DNA from: Fervidicola ferrireducens
GTDB taxonomy: Bacteria > Bacillota > Thermosediminibacteria > Thermosediminibacterales > Thermosediminibacteraceae
Length of the DNA stretch: 64,000 bases
NCBI RefSeq assembly: GCF_001562425.1
Contig: NZ_LOED01000002.1
Location: 1 to 64,000 of the forward strand
Direction: 5' to 3'
Below the pieces are notes generated by a model. That model did not search any database. It was not told the origin of the DNA and saw only the letters and a program-made list of their open reading frames with translations. Numbering within the stretch: the first letter of the stretch is position 1; every line of letters begins with the position of its first letter. The translations under genes and the position numbers were made by a program. Of this stretch, positions 1 through 7,973 are shown piece by piece.

Positions 1-76
1 TTTTATGATTTGGTGTTGTTTGGGGTGGCGAGGTCTTTTTTTCTACGTTTCTATGCCTTTTCCCTTCTTTTCCTAC

Positions 77-556
77 CTACTTAAATTTTACACTGCCTAG
101 CAGACCTAACGACTTTTTCACCTCATTTACCAATTTTACAAACTCGAAATACTTTTCCTGAATTCCTTTTACAGTGAGGGGCCTACCGACGGCTACAAGA
201 CCTATTCTCCGAGAAAGAATTCCCCCTACTTTTGTTTTTAAATTCACCAAAGGAATCGTGTCGACAAAGAAAATATCCTTCGTCTCAATTTCGTTGTTCT
301 TTAGGAAACTCAATATTGCATTTTTAACAAGCTGCCGCTGGTCGGTCATTCCGATTATGTAGATCTCGGCTCCTTTTTCGTCTTTTCCCATAAAAAAAGG
401 AGTTCCAATTTCGAACGAATCGGTCTTATCGTAATGCGGCAGGTTTTCAATCTCGTGAACTTCAGGAACTCTGTCCTCAGGAAGCCAGCCGAGATGTATG
501 GCAGCTGCCACCACCGACGAATGAGCGCTGCCGTAACAACAGTAAAATATTTTCAT
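77..556 (-). CDS. DUF3189 family protein, copy A
   Basis: 159-residue protein of the DUF3189 family, function unknown. It opens with FYCCYGSAHSSVVAAAIHLG, the most conserved part of the family, a Cys-rich, Gly-Ser-His-Ser loop followed by a small-residue helix. Further on are a GxPFFxGxD-like segment near residue 50 and VDxxPxxN near residue 98. No signal peptide or membrane segment is apparent. It is the last gene of a minus-strand operon with spoIIP, 11 bases after a second DUF3189 gene, which suggests a sporulation link; that link is inference from context. Nothing recognisable lies between position 1 and this gene's stop. Confidence 0.8.
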   Translation of the reverse strand: MKIFYCCYGSAHSSVVAAAIHLGWLPEDRVPEVHEIENLPHYDKTDSFEIGTPFFMGKDEKGAEIYIIGMTDQRQLVKNAILSFLKNNEIETKDIFFVDTIPLVNLKTKVGGILSRRIGLVAVGRPLTVKGIQEKYFEFVKLVNEVKKSLGLLGSVKFK

Positions 557-567
557 ACCATCACCTT

Positions 568-1029
568 TTAAACCGACTTCTTAATACTTTCCACTAAATC
601 CTTCAGTTTTCCAAAACTTTTTCTGATTCCCGCCATCAGGAAGAAAGTACCCGCGCGTTTAAAGTTCAACCTCCGCAACATAAAACATCCCGCTGCAAAA
701 AAGAGGTTTCCGAAGGGCAGCAAATCAACAAACACCACTGACGTTTCTTCCATATTGTAAATTTGCGCAAAACCTTTTAACGCCTTTTCTACAACCCTGC
801 CCGCTTTTTTCGAGCCCATTATGTAAATTTTGCGCCCCGATTTATCTTCTCCAACAAAATAAAGCTTCCCCCATTGGTCTTTCCCTAAATTTCCGAAATA
901 AGGTAAATTTGTAATTTCCCCTGAATCGAATTCCTCCATGAGACCAAGATGCAAGGCGGCAGCTACCGCTGCAAGGTAGCTGCCGTAATAACAAGAGTAT
1001 ATCACATTATTCAAAAGCCATTCCTCCAT
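568..1029 (-). CDS. DUF3189 family protein, copy B (diverged)
   Basis: 153 residues, a paralogue of the next gene downstream. The shared skeleton is visible: the N-terminal YYGS loop and AAVAAALHLG helix, a YFVGEDKSGRKIYIMG segment, and VDLLPFGN followed by a GxxxxRR stretch. Where copy A has SAHSS after Tyr-Gly, copy B has SYLAA, so the polar His-Ser-Ser of the loop is lost, and the Leu/Pro-rich segment after the helix is shortened. The ATG overlaps the stop of the upstream 64-residue gene by one base (TAATG), so the two are likely translationally coupled. Function unknown; copy B may be a non-catalytic partner of copy A. Confidence 0.75.
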   Translation of the reverse strand: MEEWLLNNVIYSCYYGSYLAAVAAALHLGLMEEFDSGEITNLPYFGNLGKDQWGKLYFVGEDKSGRKIYIMGSKKAGRVVEKALKGFAQIYNMEETSVVFVDLLPFGNLFFAAGCFMLRRLNFKRAGTFFLMAGIRKSFGKLKDLVESIKKSV

Positions 1030-1223
1030 TAGTGTCTCACTATCACGTACGTACCGTTTTCCAGATCATGTACCATGCCCGAAAGTATGCGAGCAAGATT
1101 AAGCGCTATTTTTTCTCTTTCCTCTTCATCTTTAGCGTAAAAAACAGGAACTCCTGAAGCCGGCTGCGTTCCGTCAACCGTCACGATGGCCAGTATAACT
1201 TCCGACAACCCTATATTTTCCAC
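1029..1223 (-). CDS. Capping complex subunit for YIEGIA
   Basis: 64-residue protein that matches the small family annotated as the partner of YIEGIA membrane proteins in endospore formers; the biochemical role is not known. The sequence starts with MENIGLSEVILAIVTVDG and ends in a short beta-rich tail, without a membrane segment. Start is GTG at 1223, behind a GAGGTGG ribosome site. It lies 10 bases downstream of the YIEGIA gene and overlaps the next DUF3189 gene by one base. Assignment rests on size, position and remembered family text, not on a search. Confidence 0.7.
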   Translation of the reverse strand: MENIGLSEVILAIVTVDGTQPASGVPVFYAKDEEEREKIALNLARILSGMVHDLENGTYVIVRH

Positions 1224-1233
1224 AAAACCACCT

Positions 1234-2127
1234 CTAATCCGCCGCTTCCCTTCCGGCTTTAGATTTAAGGGGTTTTCTTCTCGTACTTTCGAGAACTGGT
1301 ACCATTTTTACCGCCTCAATTAGCGTCTCCATATCCTTTTCCATTGGGACAATTACAAGGCCAACTCTACCGGTTTTCAAATCTATTCTTACAAGCGGGG
1401 TGAAATCTATTTCGTTCACATCCCTTTTCACCCCTAAAAGGGCCGCCACGTCGTGGGCAATCGCCTGTCTCTGGCCGATATTGGAAAGTGAAGCTCTTGC
1501 ATTGTCATCCTTCGGTTCGATCATCACTGCAAGCCCTTGTTCCAGAAAAATTTTTCTCGAATCCGGGTGACCCACGTTCATAACCTGGATGTTTTCGATG
1601 CATAAAATCGAACCATTGAAAAAAATTTCAGCAGGTCTTACAACGGCAATATCTTTGAGTCTTTTTCTCTTTGTAAAGAAGCTCAAAAGAAGAATCACCG
1701 TAAATCCTGCGAGAATACCCCAAACCGGATTTTTGGAAAATTCCACCACCGTGCTCGTAATTAAGGCAGTCAGCATAGCAAGGTAATTCCTCGATTCAAA
1801 GGCCTTTGCTATGTCCTCTATATACGCCGCCCCGCGGGGAACCAGCTCAGTCACTTCTATATTCCTAAGACTTTCCCTCTCCATATCCCTAATTTCTCTG
1901 AACTGTTGGGCGGCAAGGGCAAGGAAGGTAACCGCCGTATACTCCTCTGCCAAAAGGGCGGGGATGGCTACGGCACCAAGGAAAGCTGCGATGAAGCCTA
2001 ACGCCAGGTGGACCATGTAGCCCTGGGGATAGCTGGGGTACTGCCTGTAGTCGACGCGCAAAAGGTATAATCTACCTATGGTCCCCATCACAAGGCCAGT
2101 TAATATTACAGCTACATATCCGCCCAT
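1234..2127 (-). CDS. YIEGIA family membrane protein
   Basis: 297 residues. Hydrophobic segments lie at about 4-22, 38-60 and 117-150, and a soluble C-terminal half follows from about 155. The family signature appears at residues 102-107 as YIEDIA, so the usual Gly is Asp here. The family is restricted to endospore formers and has no established function. It sits between spoIIP (3 bases upstream) and the gene for its small partner protein, all in one orientation with almost no spacing, so co-transcription is nearly certain. The ribosome site before ATG 2127 is weak, which suggests coupling to the end of spoIIP. Confidence 0.78.
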   Translation of the reverse strand: MGGYVAVILTGLVMGTIGRLYLLRVDYRQYPSYPQGYMVHLALGFIAAFLGAVAIPALLAEEYTAVTFLALAAQQFREIRDMERESLRNIEVTELVPRGAAYIEDIAKAFESRNYLAMLTALITSTVVEFSKNPVWGILAGFTVILLLSFFTKRKRLKDIAVVRPAEIFFNGSILCIENIQVMNVGHPDSRKIFLEQGLAVMIEPKDDNARASLSNIGQRQAIAHDVAALLGVKRDVNEIDFTPLVRIDLKTGRVGLVIVPMEKDMETLIEAVKMVPVLESTRRKPLKSKAGREAAD

Positions 2128-2130
2128 ATA

Positions 2131-3291
2131 TCAGCTTTCGTCCCTCTTACCACCATTGTCGTCATCTTTTTTGCCGCGCCTTATGTTTCCCAAGAAGTTA
2201 GCAAATTCGGAACCCATAAAACGTTCTATCTTGCTGGAAAGCTCCTTCCATCCACCGGTGCTGATGAGCATATAACCTATAAAACCTACCGCTCCGATGA
2301 CTACGATGCCGAGGATACTCCTCAAAGCACTTCCTCTTTCTCCGGGAACCTGGGTGGTACTTTCACCTCCCGGCGCGGCTTTCTTCTGATAATCCGTCCC
2401 GTAAAGAGTTGTGGCTATAACATCGGCAAGTATTTGCACTCCATCCTGGGCTTTTTCCCTGTAATTCGTGTAGGTACCTGCTTCGATAAGGATGGTCCGC
2501 GGAAAGAGGTCCTGATTGTAGTTCCCTTTTCCGTAAAAAATCCCTTTTATCAAACCGGGATATTTTTTATCGGCCACAGCTTTTATCTGCCAAGCAAAAT
2601 TGTTTATGGTCTTCATCTGAGGATTCTGCCGCCCCACGACCAGCTGGACTTTGGCCACTGGTTGGCCGTTTACATGACCTGCATATTCGTCAGCAGGAAC
2701 GGCGTCCCTGTGTATATCCAAAATGGCATCGGGATTTTGCTTCAACAGTTCCATAGCAGTCCGGCGTGACCTCTCGTATGCAGCAGCATCGTGGGGATCG
2801 TGCGGACGTTCGGAATGTATTACGGTAATTCCTCTTTCCTCCAGAGCCTCCTTTAACGCCTTGCCTACCTTAAATATTCCACCATTGTAAGGTATGCTGG
2901 CCTTTCCATCGGTGGGCACGTAAGATTCATCGCTGTGAGTATGGTAAATAGCCACCATTCTTTTTTGCTCGGCGTGGGACGTGGCGAGAGCGCTTTGGTG
3001 GTCGGACGTCTGCAGTTCTTTTAAGGCTCTTTCAAGGTCCACTTTCTCCTTAAATACAGCATAAGCTTTGTCGCCTTCAACCCTTACGATTTCGTAAAGA
3101 TTGTTTTTTTCATCCAAATACTGGTCTCCGATGCTGATCACCCTTGCCGTGGCAAATATCTTCTTGTTGGTTTTTTCCTCGTAGACGGTAAAGTAGCCGT
3201 CTGTCCTTTCATCGGTGGCAAGACAAACCTGGGAAAATAGCGTCGAAAACAGAAAGATTAAAAACAAAGCAGTGAGCCCGCGAGCTTTCAT
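2131..3291 (-). CDS. spoIIP: Stage II sporulation protein P
   Basis: 386-residue SpoIIP, the amidase/endopeptidase that with SpoIID and SpoIIM removes septal peptidoglycan and drives engulfment. An N-terminal signal sequence (about 1-25) is followed by a variable region, then the catalytic domain. Its zinc-binding and catalytic residues are visible as HTHSDESY at 117-124, DIHRD with His194, and LIEAGTYTN with Glu270. Unlike the Bacillus protein as I know it, there is a strong C-terminal membrane segment (about 326-345) and then a Lys/Asp-rich tail. The start overlaps the end of the DUF1614 gene by four bases. A forespore-type promoter precedes the pair. Confidence 0.93.
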   Translation of the reverse strand: MKARGLTALFLIFLFSTLFSQVCLATDERTDGYFTVYEEKTNKKIFATARVISIGDQYLDEKNNLYEIVRVEGDKAYAVFKEKVDLERALKELQTSDHQSALATSHAEQKRMVAIYHTHSDESYVPTDGKASIPYNGGIFKVGKALKEALEERGITVIHSERPHDPHDAAAYERSRRTAMELLKQNPDAILDIHRDAVPADEYAGHVNGQPVAKVQLVVGRQNPQMKTINNFAWQIKAVADKKYPGLIKGIFYGKGNYNQDLFPRTILIEAGTYTNYREKAQDGVQILADVIATTLYGTDYQKKAAPGGESTTQVPGERGSALRSILGIVVIGAVGFIGYMLISTGGWKELSSKIERFMGSEFANFLGNIRRGKKDDDNGGKRDES

Positions 3292-3932
3292 TTTTCATCA
3301 CCTTCTTTTTCTTTGTCAGCTTTTTCTGTGCCTCCCTGAAGTCTTTCTCTTGTCTCCCCTACCAATTCGCACAAAGCAACTCCTATAACGCCCGCTATTA
3401 TCGCTGCATCGAATACTCCCGCTCCACCTATAGAAGTCTTTACGGGCCGAGTGGTAAGGCCCAGAGCATAAATAATGTCAGAAATCAATATACCCATTAC
3501 TCCTGCTACGAAAGCTCCCCGCCTTGACCTGCCCAAGATATACGCTATCAATCCCGCAAGAATCGAAAAAACTATCAAGGGGTCCATTAACATGGTCTCC
3601 GGTTCGGCAGGTAAAAGCCTGCCCCCTGCATATACCGCAAGCCCTGTTAGCAAGGCTGCTATGATGGCCCTAACTTTTTCTTCATTTTCGTCAGCGGTAG
3701 CTATAAGGTAAACAGAAAGGCCGATCGGTACAAGACCGCCTCCTATGTTTATTGAAAGACCCATGCCGAGTGGTATATTGGGCAAAAAAGTACCTACGGC
3801 CATGGCTCCTATGAAAAAGAGGGCCGTCTTATCGGACAAATGCATCCTGTCCAGGATTCTTTGCAGGAGCCCGAAATATATCAGTACTGCCAGCACCAGC
3901 AGCAAGGTCACCCCTACCGGCATCCATTTCAC
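3288..3932 (-). CDS. DUF1614 membrane protein
   Basis: 214-residue multi-pass membrane protein of the DUF1614 family, function unknown. About six hydrophobic segments rich in Gly and Ala span residues 5-190, with repeated GGG/GVMGILISD-like motifs, and the C-terminal 25 residues are charged (Lys/Glu). It is the first gene of the spoIIP operon: its stop overlaps the spoIIP start, and its own ATG has an AGAGGTG site 3 bases upstream of the spacer. The tight coupling to spoIIP suggests a role in spore formation, but this is inference. Confidence 0.8.
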   Translation of the reverse strand: MKWMPVGVTLLLVLAVLIYFGLLQRILDRMHLSDKTALFFIGAMAVGTFLPNIPLGMGLSINIGGGLVPIGLSVYLIATADENEEKVRAIIAALLTGLAVYAGGRLLPAEPETMLMDPLIVFSILAGLIAYILGRSRRGAFVAGVMGILISDIIYALGLTTRPVKTSIGGAGVFDAAIIAGVIGVALCELVGETRERLQGGTEKADKEKEGDEK

Positions 3933-3954
3933 CTCTTTTAAAATTTTTCTTTTT

Positions 3955-3984
3955 TATCTTTACCCAAGCTCTCTTCATTTATTC
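3955..3984 (-). promoter_or_regulatory. SigF/SigG-type promoter of the spoIIP operon
   Basis: On the minus strand GAATA (3980-3984) is followed after 15 bases by GGTAAAGATA (3955-3964). The -10 half agrees with the forespore pattern GGNNANANTR at all but one fixed position, and the -35 half shares GNNTA with it. The predicted start lies about 16 bases before the DUF1614 ATG. The same -35 half and the same spacing occur upstream of sigG, which supports both. Confidence 0.45.
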
Positions 3985-3999
3985 TGAAGTACATCAAAA

Positions 4000-4020
4000 A
4001 AGCAGCCTGTTCGGCTGCTT
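4000..4020 (-). terminator. Rho-independent terminator after phoU
   Basis: Arms 4000-4007 and 4013-4020 form an 8-bp GC-rich stem with a 5-base loop. On the minus strand a run of T follows. It lies directly after the phoU stop and ends the phoP-phoR-phoU unit. Confidence 0.88.
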
Positions 4021-4024
4021 AAAG

Positions 4025-4687
4025 TTAATCGTTCAATTCTTTTTTCTCGCCCGTAACGACGTATATTATCCATTCTCCCAAATTTGTAGCATGGTCTGCA
4101 ATTCGCTCCAAATACCTGCCTACGAACAGCAGTTGGGTGGCCTGCAAAATGGTATTCGGATCTTCCATCATTATGGCCAAGAGTTCCCTGAAAATCCGCG
4201 AGTAAAGTCCATCTATTTCGTCGTCGGCATCGCATACTTTCTGGGCTGCCGCTATGTCTTGATTAATATAGGCATCCAGCGCGTTTTTTACCATCTCGCA
4301 TGTAAGCTCAGCCATCTTAAGTATATCTATCAATGGTTTGATGTATTGCTGGTTTAAAAGCCTTATCGTGGTTCTGGCAATATCAACGGCGTTGTCCGAC
4401 ATTCTTTCCAAATCCGTAGCTATTTTTACTCCAGTAAAGACAAATCTGAGGTCCTTTGCGAGTGGATGTTGCCTTGCAATGAGTTTGACACACTTGTCTT
4501 CAATCATATATTCCATGTTATCTACAATGTCGTCATCCTCAATCACTTTTTGTGCCAGCTTTTCGTCCTTTTTTACCAGGGATTCCACAGCATTGTAAAT
4601 CTGCTGTTCCACCATACTTCCCATTTTCAGGATATCTTGCTGGAGTTCTTCTAACTCCCGATCAAAGCCGGGCCTCATCGTCGCCAT
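4025..4687 (-). CDS. phoU: Phosphate signalling regulator PhoU
   Basis: 220-residue cytoplasmic protein with two PhoU three-helix domains (about 10-105 and 115-210). Each carries the acidic metal-binding pattern, seen as DDDIVDNMEYMIEDKCV near residue 50 and DADDEIDGLYSRIFRELL near 155. PhoU links the Pst phosphate transporter to the PhoR kinase. It is the third gene of a phoP-phoR-phoU operon, 23 bases after phoR, and is followed by a terminator. No pst transporter genes are in this window. Start ATG 4687 has a GGAAGGA ribosome site. Confidence 0.93.
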   Translation of the reverse strand: MATMRPGFDRELEELQQDILKMGSMVEQQIYNAVESLVKKDEKLAQKVIEDDDIVDNMEYMIEDKCVKLIARQHPLAKDLRFVFTGVKIATDLERMSDNAVDIARTTIRLLNQQYIKPLIDILKMAELTCEMVKNALDAYINQDIAAAQKVCDADDEIDGLYSRIFRELLAIMMEDPNTILQATQLLFVGRYLERIADHATNLGEWIIYVVTGEKKELND

Positions 4688-4710
4688 TTGTCCTTCCCCC
4701 TCAGCCTTAG

Positions 4711-6444
4711 TTAAGCTTTTTTTAAAGTAAAGATGAATTTACTCCCTTGATTTACCTTGCTTTCGACCCATATATCCCCGCCAAAGGCTTTTACAAGATG
4801 CTTTACAATGGCAAGCCCCAAACCACTTCCTCCACTTCCAGCAGAGCGGGTTTTATCCACCCTATAAAACCTTTCAAATATTCTCGGAAGGTCTTCCTCA
4901 GGGATGCCCGCACCGGTGTCGCAAACCCTGAACTCTACCACATCTCCTTTCGATTCCGCTTCAATCCAAACTTTTCCGCCACTTGGAGTGTACTTTACGG
5001 CATTGTCCATAAGATTGACGAAAATCTGTCTCAGCCAATCAGGGTCGGCTTTAACTTTTGGAAGGTTTTCCTGGAATTTTTCATAATAGGTCAAATCCTT
5101 TTCCTTCAGCCTGTTTTCAAAAATTATCATGACTTCCCTTATAATTTCTTCTGCGGAAACGTCTTTAATGTTAAGCTTTAATTGATTCGTCTCTATTCTG
5201 GAAAGGTCCAACATATTGTCTGTTAGCCTGCAAAGTCTCCCCACTTCTTTCTCTATTATCTTCAAAAATCTTTTCGCCAGCGTCGGGTCCTGATAGGCCC
5301 CGTCAATGAGAGTTTCTACGAAACCTCTTATCGACGTGAGGGGAGTTCTAAGCTCGTGGGAGACGTTAGCTATAAAATCGGTGCGCATCTTCTCAATACG
5401 TTTTATTTCCGTCATATCCTTCATCACGATGATACAGCCGGCAATTTTTTCTTTTTTGTTCCTGTAAGGTGTTATGCTTACTTTTAAGGTCTTATCGCTG
5501 GGAAGCAAGGTTATCTCTTTGTAATTAGGGATCCCTCGATTTATGGTTTCCTTTACCGCTTCATCCAGTTCGTAATGCCGGATCACGCTGATAAGTTTTT
5601 TCCCCTCCGCTCTTTTTGTGTCCGCACCGACAAGTTTGCAGGCTGAGGCATTAACGAATACTATCCTGGTTTCAACATCGACCACCACAACTCCGTCTTC
5701 CAAGCTTTTCAGCAATTCACTCATTAAGGTTTTGTTTTCTTCGTTCTCTTCCAGGGTCATCCTGAGTTTCTTCGCCAGCAGATTTAACTCCCTGCTCAAC
5801 TTGCCGATTTCATTTTGGGAATTGACGTGAACCGTCCGGGTAAAATCCCCCTGGGCAAAATTCCTGGTCACATCAACCATAGTTTCAAGGGGTTTTATCA
5901 AGGAGTTGGTCCTTTTCCACATAAAAGTAGAAAATAGCACTCCCAAAAAAGTTAAAACAAAAAATAGCAGATTTATTGACAGGATTTTAGCGATATCTCC
6001 GGGCAACAGCCCTACCACAACAGCCAAAGCCGCTCCGTTTTCCAATACAACGGGCACTGCCGCGCGAAATCGGCGGAAAACTCCTATTCGAACCACATCT
6101 TTATCCACATACTTCTTGCCATTTAAGACGTCTTTCAAAGGCAAATCCTTGAGCTTGATTTCTCCCGATGAAGCTATTACGTTTCCCCGCCCATCTACTA
6201 TTGCCAGAGCTTTTGAAAACCGGGAACGAAACGTTGCCGCCACGTTTTGCACTTCCTGATATCTTCCAGAATCCAGGGCTACTTTTATAGATGAGGAGAT
6301 AAAAGATGCCTCGGCCATCAGGTTCCGCCCCAAATTTTCAACGTAAAAACTGTTTAATGTACAAAAAGCTAAAAACAACAGAGCCAAAACCAGCACCGTT
6401 AACAGCCAGTTCCAGCTGAAGTGACTTTTTAGCAAAAAAATCAC
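4711..6444 (-). CDS. phoR: PhoR-type sensor histidine kinase
   Basis: 577-residue membrane kinase. Order: TM1 (about 13-32), an extracytoplasmic sensor region (33-150), TM2 (155-175), HAMP (178-230), PAS (240-345), HisKA with phospho-accepting His363 in VSHELRTPLT, and HATPase_c with N, G1 and G2 boxes (NLMDNAVKYT, DTGAGIP, GSGLGLAIVK). Coupled to the upstream response regulator by an overlapping start: GTG 6444 sits directly on the SD sequence, so the TTG at 6435 is a credible alternative start. The phoU neighbour makes phosphate sensing the likely role. Confidence 0.9.
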   Translation of the reverse strand: MIFLLKSHFSWNWLLTVLVLALLFLAFCTLNSFYVENLGRNLMAEASFISSSIKVALDSGRYQEVQNVAATFRSRFSKALAIVDGRGNVIASSGEIKLKDLPLKDVLNGKKYVDKDVVRIGVFRRFRAAVPVVLENGAALAVVVGLLPGDIAKILSINLLFFVLTFLGVLFSTFMWKRTNSLIKPLETMVDVTRNFAQGDFTRTVHVNSQNEIGKLSRELNLLAKKLRMTLEENEENKTLMSELLKSLEDGVVVVDVETRIVFVNASACKLVGADTKRAEGKKLISVIRHYELDEAVKETINRGIPNYKEITLLPSDKTLKVSITPYRNKKEKIAGCIIVMKDMTEIKRIEKMRTDFIANVSHELRTPLTSIRGFVETLIDGAYQDPTLAKRFLKIIEKEVGRLCRLTDNMLDLSRIETNQLKLNIKDVSAEEIIREVMIIFENRLKEKDLTYYEKFQENLPKVKADPDWLRQIFVNLMDNAVKYTPSGGKVWIEAESKGDVVEFRVCDTGAGIPEEDLPRIFERFYRVDKTRSAGSGGSGLGLAIVKHLVKAFGGDIWVESKVNQGSKFIFTLKKA

Positions 6445-7139
6445 TCCAGTTCATTAAATTTATAACCGACGCCCCTCACCGTTTTGATGTATTTAGGATC
6501 TTCAGAATTTTTCTCTATCTTCTGTCTGAGATGCCTGATGTGCACATCAACCGTTCTCGTATCTCCTAAGTAGTCGTAACCCCATACGTTTTCAAGGAGA
6601 TATTCTCTGGAAAAGACCTTGCCCGGATTGGAGGCTAAAAGCTTTAATAGCTCAAATTCCTTGGGCGTAAAATCCTTTTTCTTGCCGTCTACAAACACTT
6701 CGTGCCTATCTACATCTATCACCACAGGCCCTGCTTTTATTAATTCTTCGGACCTCGCTTTCTTATCGGTTCGCCTAAGTACTGCTCTCACTCTTGCCAC
6801 GAGTTCACGTGGGCTAAAGGGTTTGGTGATGTAGTCGTCAGCCCCCATTTCAAGCCCCAGGACTTTGTCGATTTCGCCTGTTTTGGCAGTAAGCAGTATG
6901 ACGGGTATATCTCTGGTTTCTCTCTTAAACCTTAAAGCGCGGCAGATTTCCATTCCGTCTATGCCCGGCAGCATTATATCCAAAATTATAAGGTCCGGGT
7001 GTTCCTTTTCAATAAGTTTCAATGCCTCATGGCCATCCGATGCAGTAATTACTTCATATCCTGCACTTTCGAGGTTGAACTTCACAAGCTCTACTATAAA
7101 CGGCTCATCGTCGACGACCAGTATCTTTGCTCCTGCCAT
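6441..7139 (-). CDS. phoP: PhoP-type response regulator, OmpR family
   Basis: 232 residues from the ATG at 7139, which has an AGGGGTG ribosome site; an in-frame upstream start at 7154 lacks one and overlaps pgeF. The N-terminal receiver domain carries the acidic pair Asp10-Asp11, the phospho-acceptor Asp54 in ILDIMLPG, and a conserved LTAKTGE with Lys in DDYITKPF. The C-terminal winged helix (about 130-230) ends in VRGVGYKF. Partner of the next gene, the PhoR-type kinase; expected to control phosphate-starvation genes. Confidence 0.91.
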   Translation of the reverse strand: MAGAKILVVDDEPFIVELVKFNLESAGYEVITASDGHEALKLIEKEHPDLIILDIMLPGIDGMEICRALRFKRETRDIPVILLTAKTGEIDKVLGLEMGADDYITKPFSPRELVARVRAVLRRTDKKARSEELIKAGPVVIDVDRHEVFVDGKKKDFTPKEFELLKLLASNPGKVFSREYLLENVWGYDYLGDTRTVDVHIRHLRQKIEKNSEDPKYIKTVRGVGYKFNELE

Positions 7140-7150
7140 ATAAACACCCC

Positions 7151-7963
7151 TCATTTTAATTCGATTACTGCCGCAAGGCTTCCTGTCACACCCTTATCCC
7201 GCCTGTATGAATAAAAAAGGTCGGGCCGGCAATGGGTGCAAAATCCGCTCACCGTAATGTTTTCCGGTTTCACTCCCACATCTTCGAGCTGCATTTTATT
7301 GGCTTTTACCAGGTCCAGCAGCCAGCGGCCGTTGCCCTTATATTCCACCAGATCCTCCCAGTACTCAAAAGCATTCTTGAATTTCTCCACCACGGGGTCA
7401 TCTACTTCATAACAACTGCCGGCTATACAGGGTCCTATACCGCAAAGCAATTTTTCCACTGGAGTTTTGAAAACCTCTATCATTTTTTTCACGGTTTTCA
7501 TTCCTATCTTTTTTACCGTCCCGCGCCACCCCGCGTGAGCGAGTCCCGCAGCGGGAGTCACCGGGTCCAGGAAGAACAGGGGAACGCAATCCGCATAGTA
7601 AGTCACAAGAGCAACTTTTCTTTCTCTTGTTATGAGTGCGTCCTTACCCGTTATATCGGATTTCTTCAAAATTCCCTTACCTCTATCCTCTTTTCCTGCC
7701 ACGTAAATCTCGCTCTCGTGAACTTGATGGGATGCCACCAGATTCTCCATTTCAATGCCCACCGCATCGCAAAAGACTTGATAGTTTTTAAGTACCGTTT
7801 CCCTGTCGTCGCCTTTGTTGAATCCTAAATTTAGCGTCTCGCAATGGCCTACGCTAAATCCACCCCTGCGGGTTGAGAAAGCGTGCCTTACAAGACCCGT
7901 TGCTTCAAATGAAGGAATTATTAAATATTCCACGTCGCCTTTTTTCCTCAATTCAAAACTCAT
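7151..7963 (-). CDS. pgeF: Peptidoglycan editing factor PgeF
   Basis: 270-residue YfiH/YlmD/PgeF family protein, a copper- or zinc-dependent laccase-domain enzyme that prevents misincorporation of serine into peptidoglycan and also acts on purine nucleosides. The metal ligands are visible in ADCVPLFF, HAGWRGT and a C-terminal FCTHCRPDLFYSYRRD. The start is ATG 7963: AAGGTGAT lies at proper distance, and the longer frame would overlap the radical SAM gene by 68 bases. The Bacillus relative lies in the ylm cluster near ftsZ; here ylmC is also close (9762). Confidence 0.88.
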   Translation of the reverse strand: MSFELRKKGDVEYLIIPSFEATGLVRHAFSTRRGGFSVGHCETLNLGFNKGDDRETVLKNYQVFCDAVGIEMENLVASHQVHESEIYVAGKEDRGKGILKKSDITGKDALITRERKVALVTYYADCVPLFFLDPVTPAAGLAHAGWRGTVKKIGMKTVKKMIEVFKTPVEKLLCGIGPCIAGSCYEVDDPVVEKFKNAFEYWEDLVEYKGNGRWLLDLVKANKMQLEDVGVKPENITVSGFCTHCRPDLFYSYRRDKGVTGSLAAVIELK

Positions 7964-7973
7964 TGCAATCACC

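Noticed and set aside
7232-7828. Plus-strand open frame of 198 codons
   Set aside because: Opposite pgeF; no start signal and a His/Phe-rich shadow composition.
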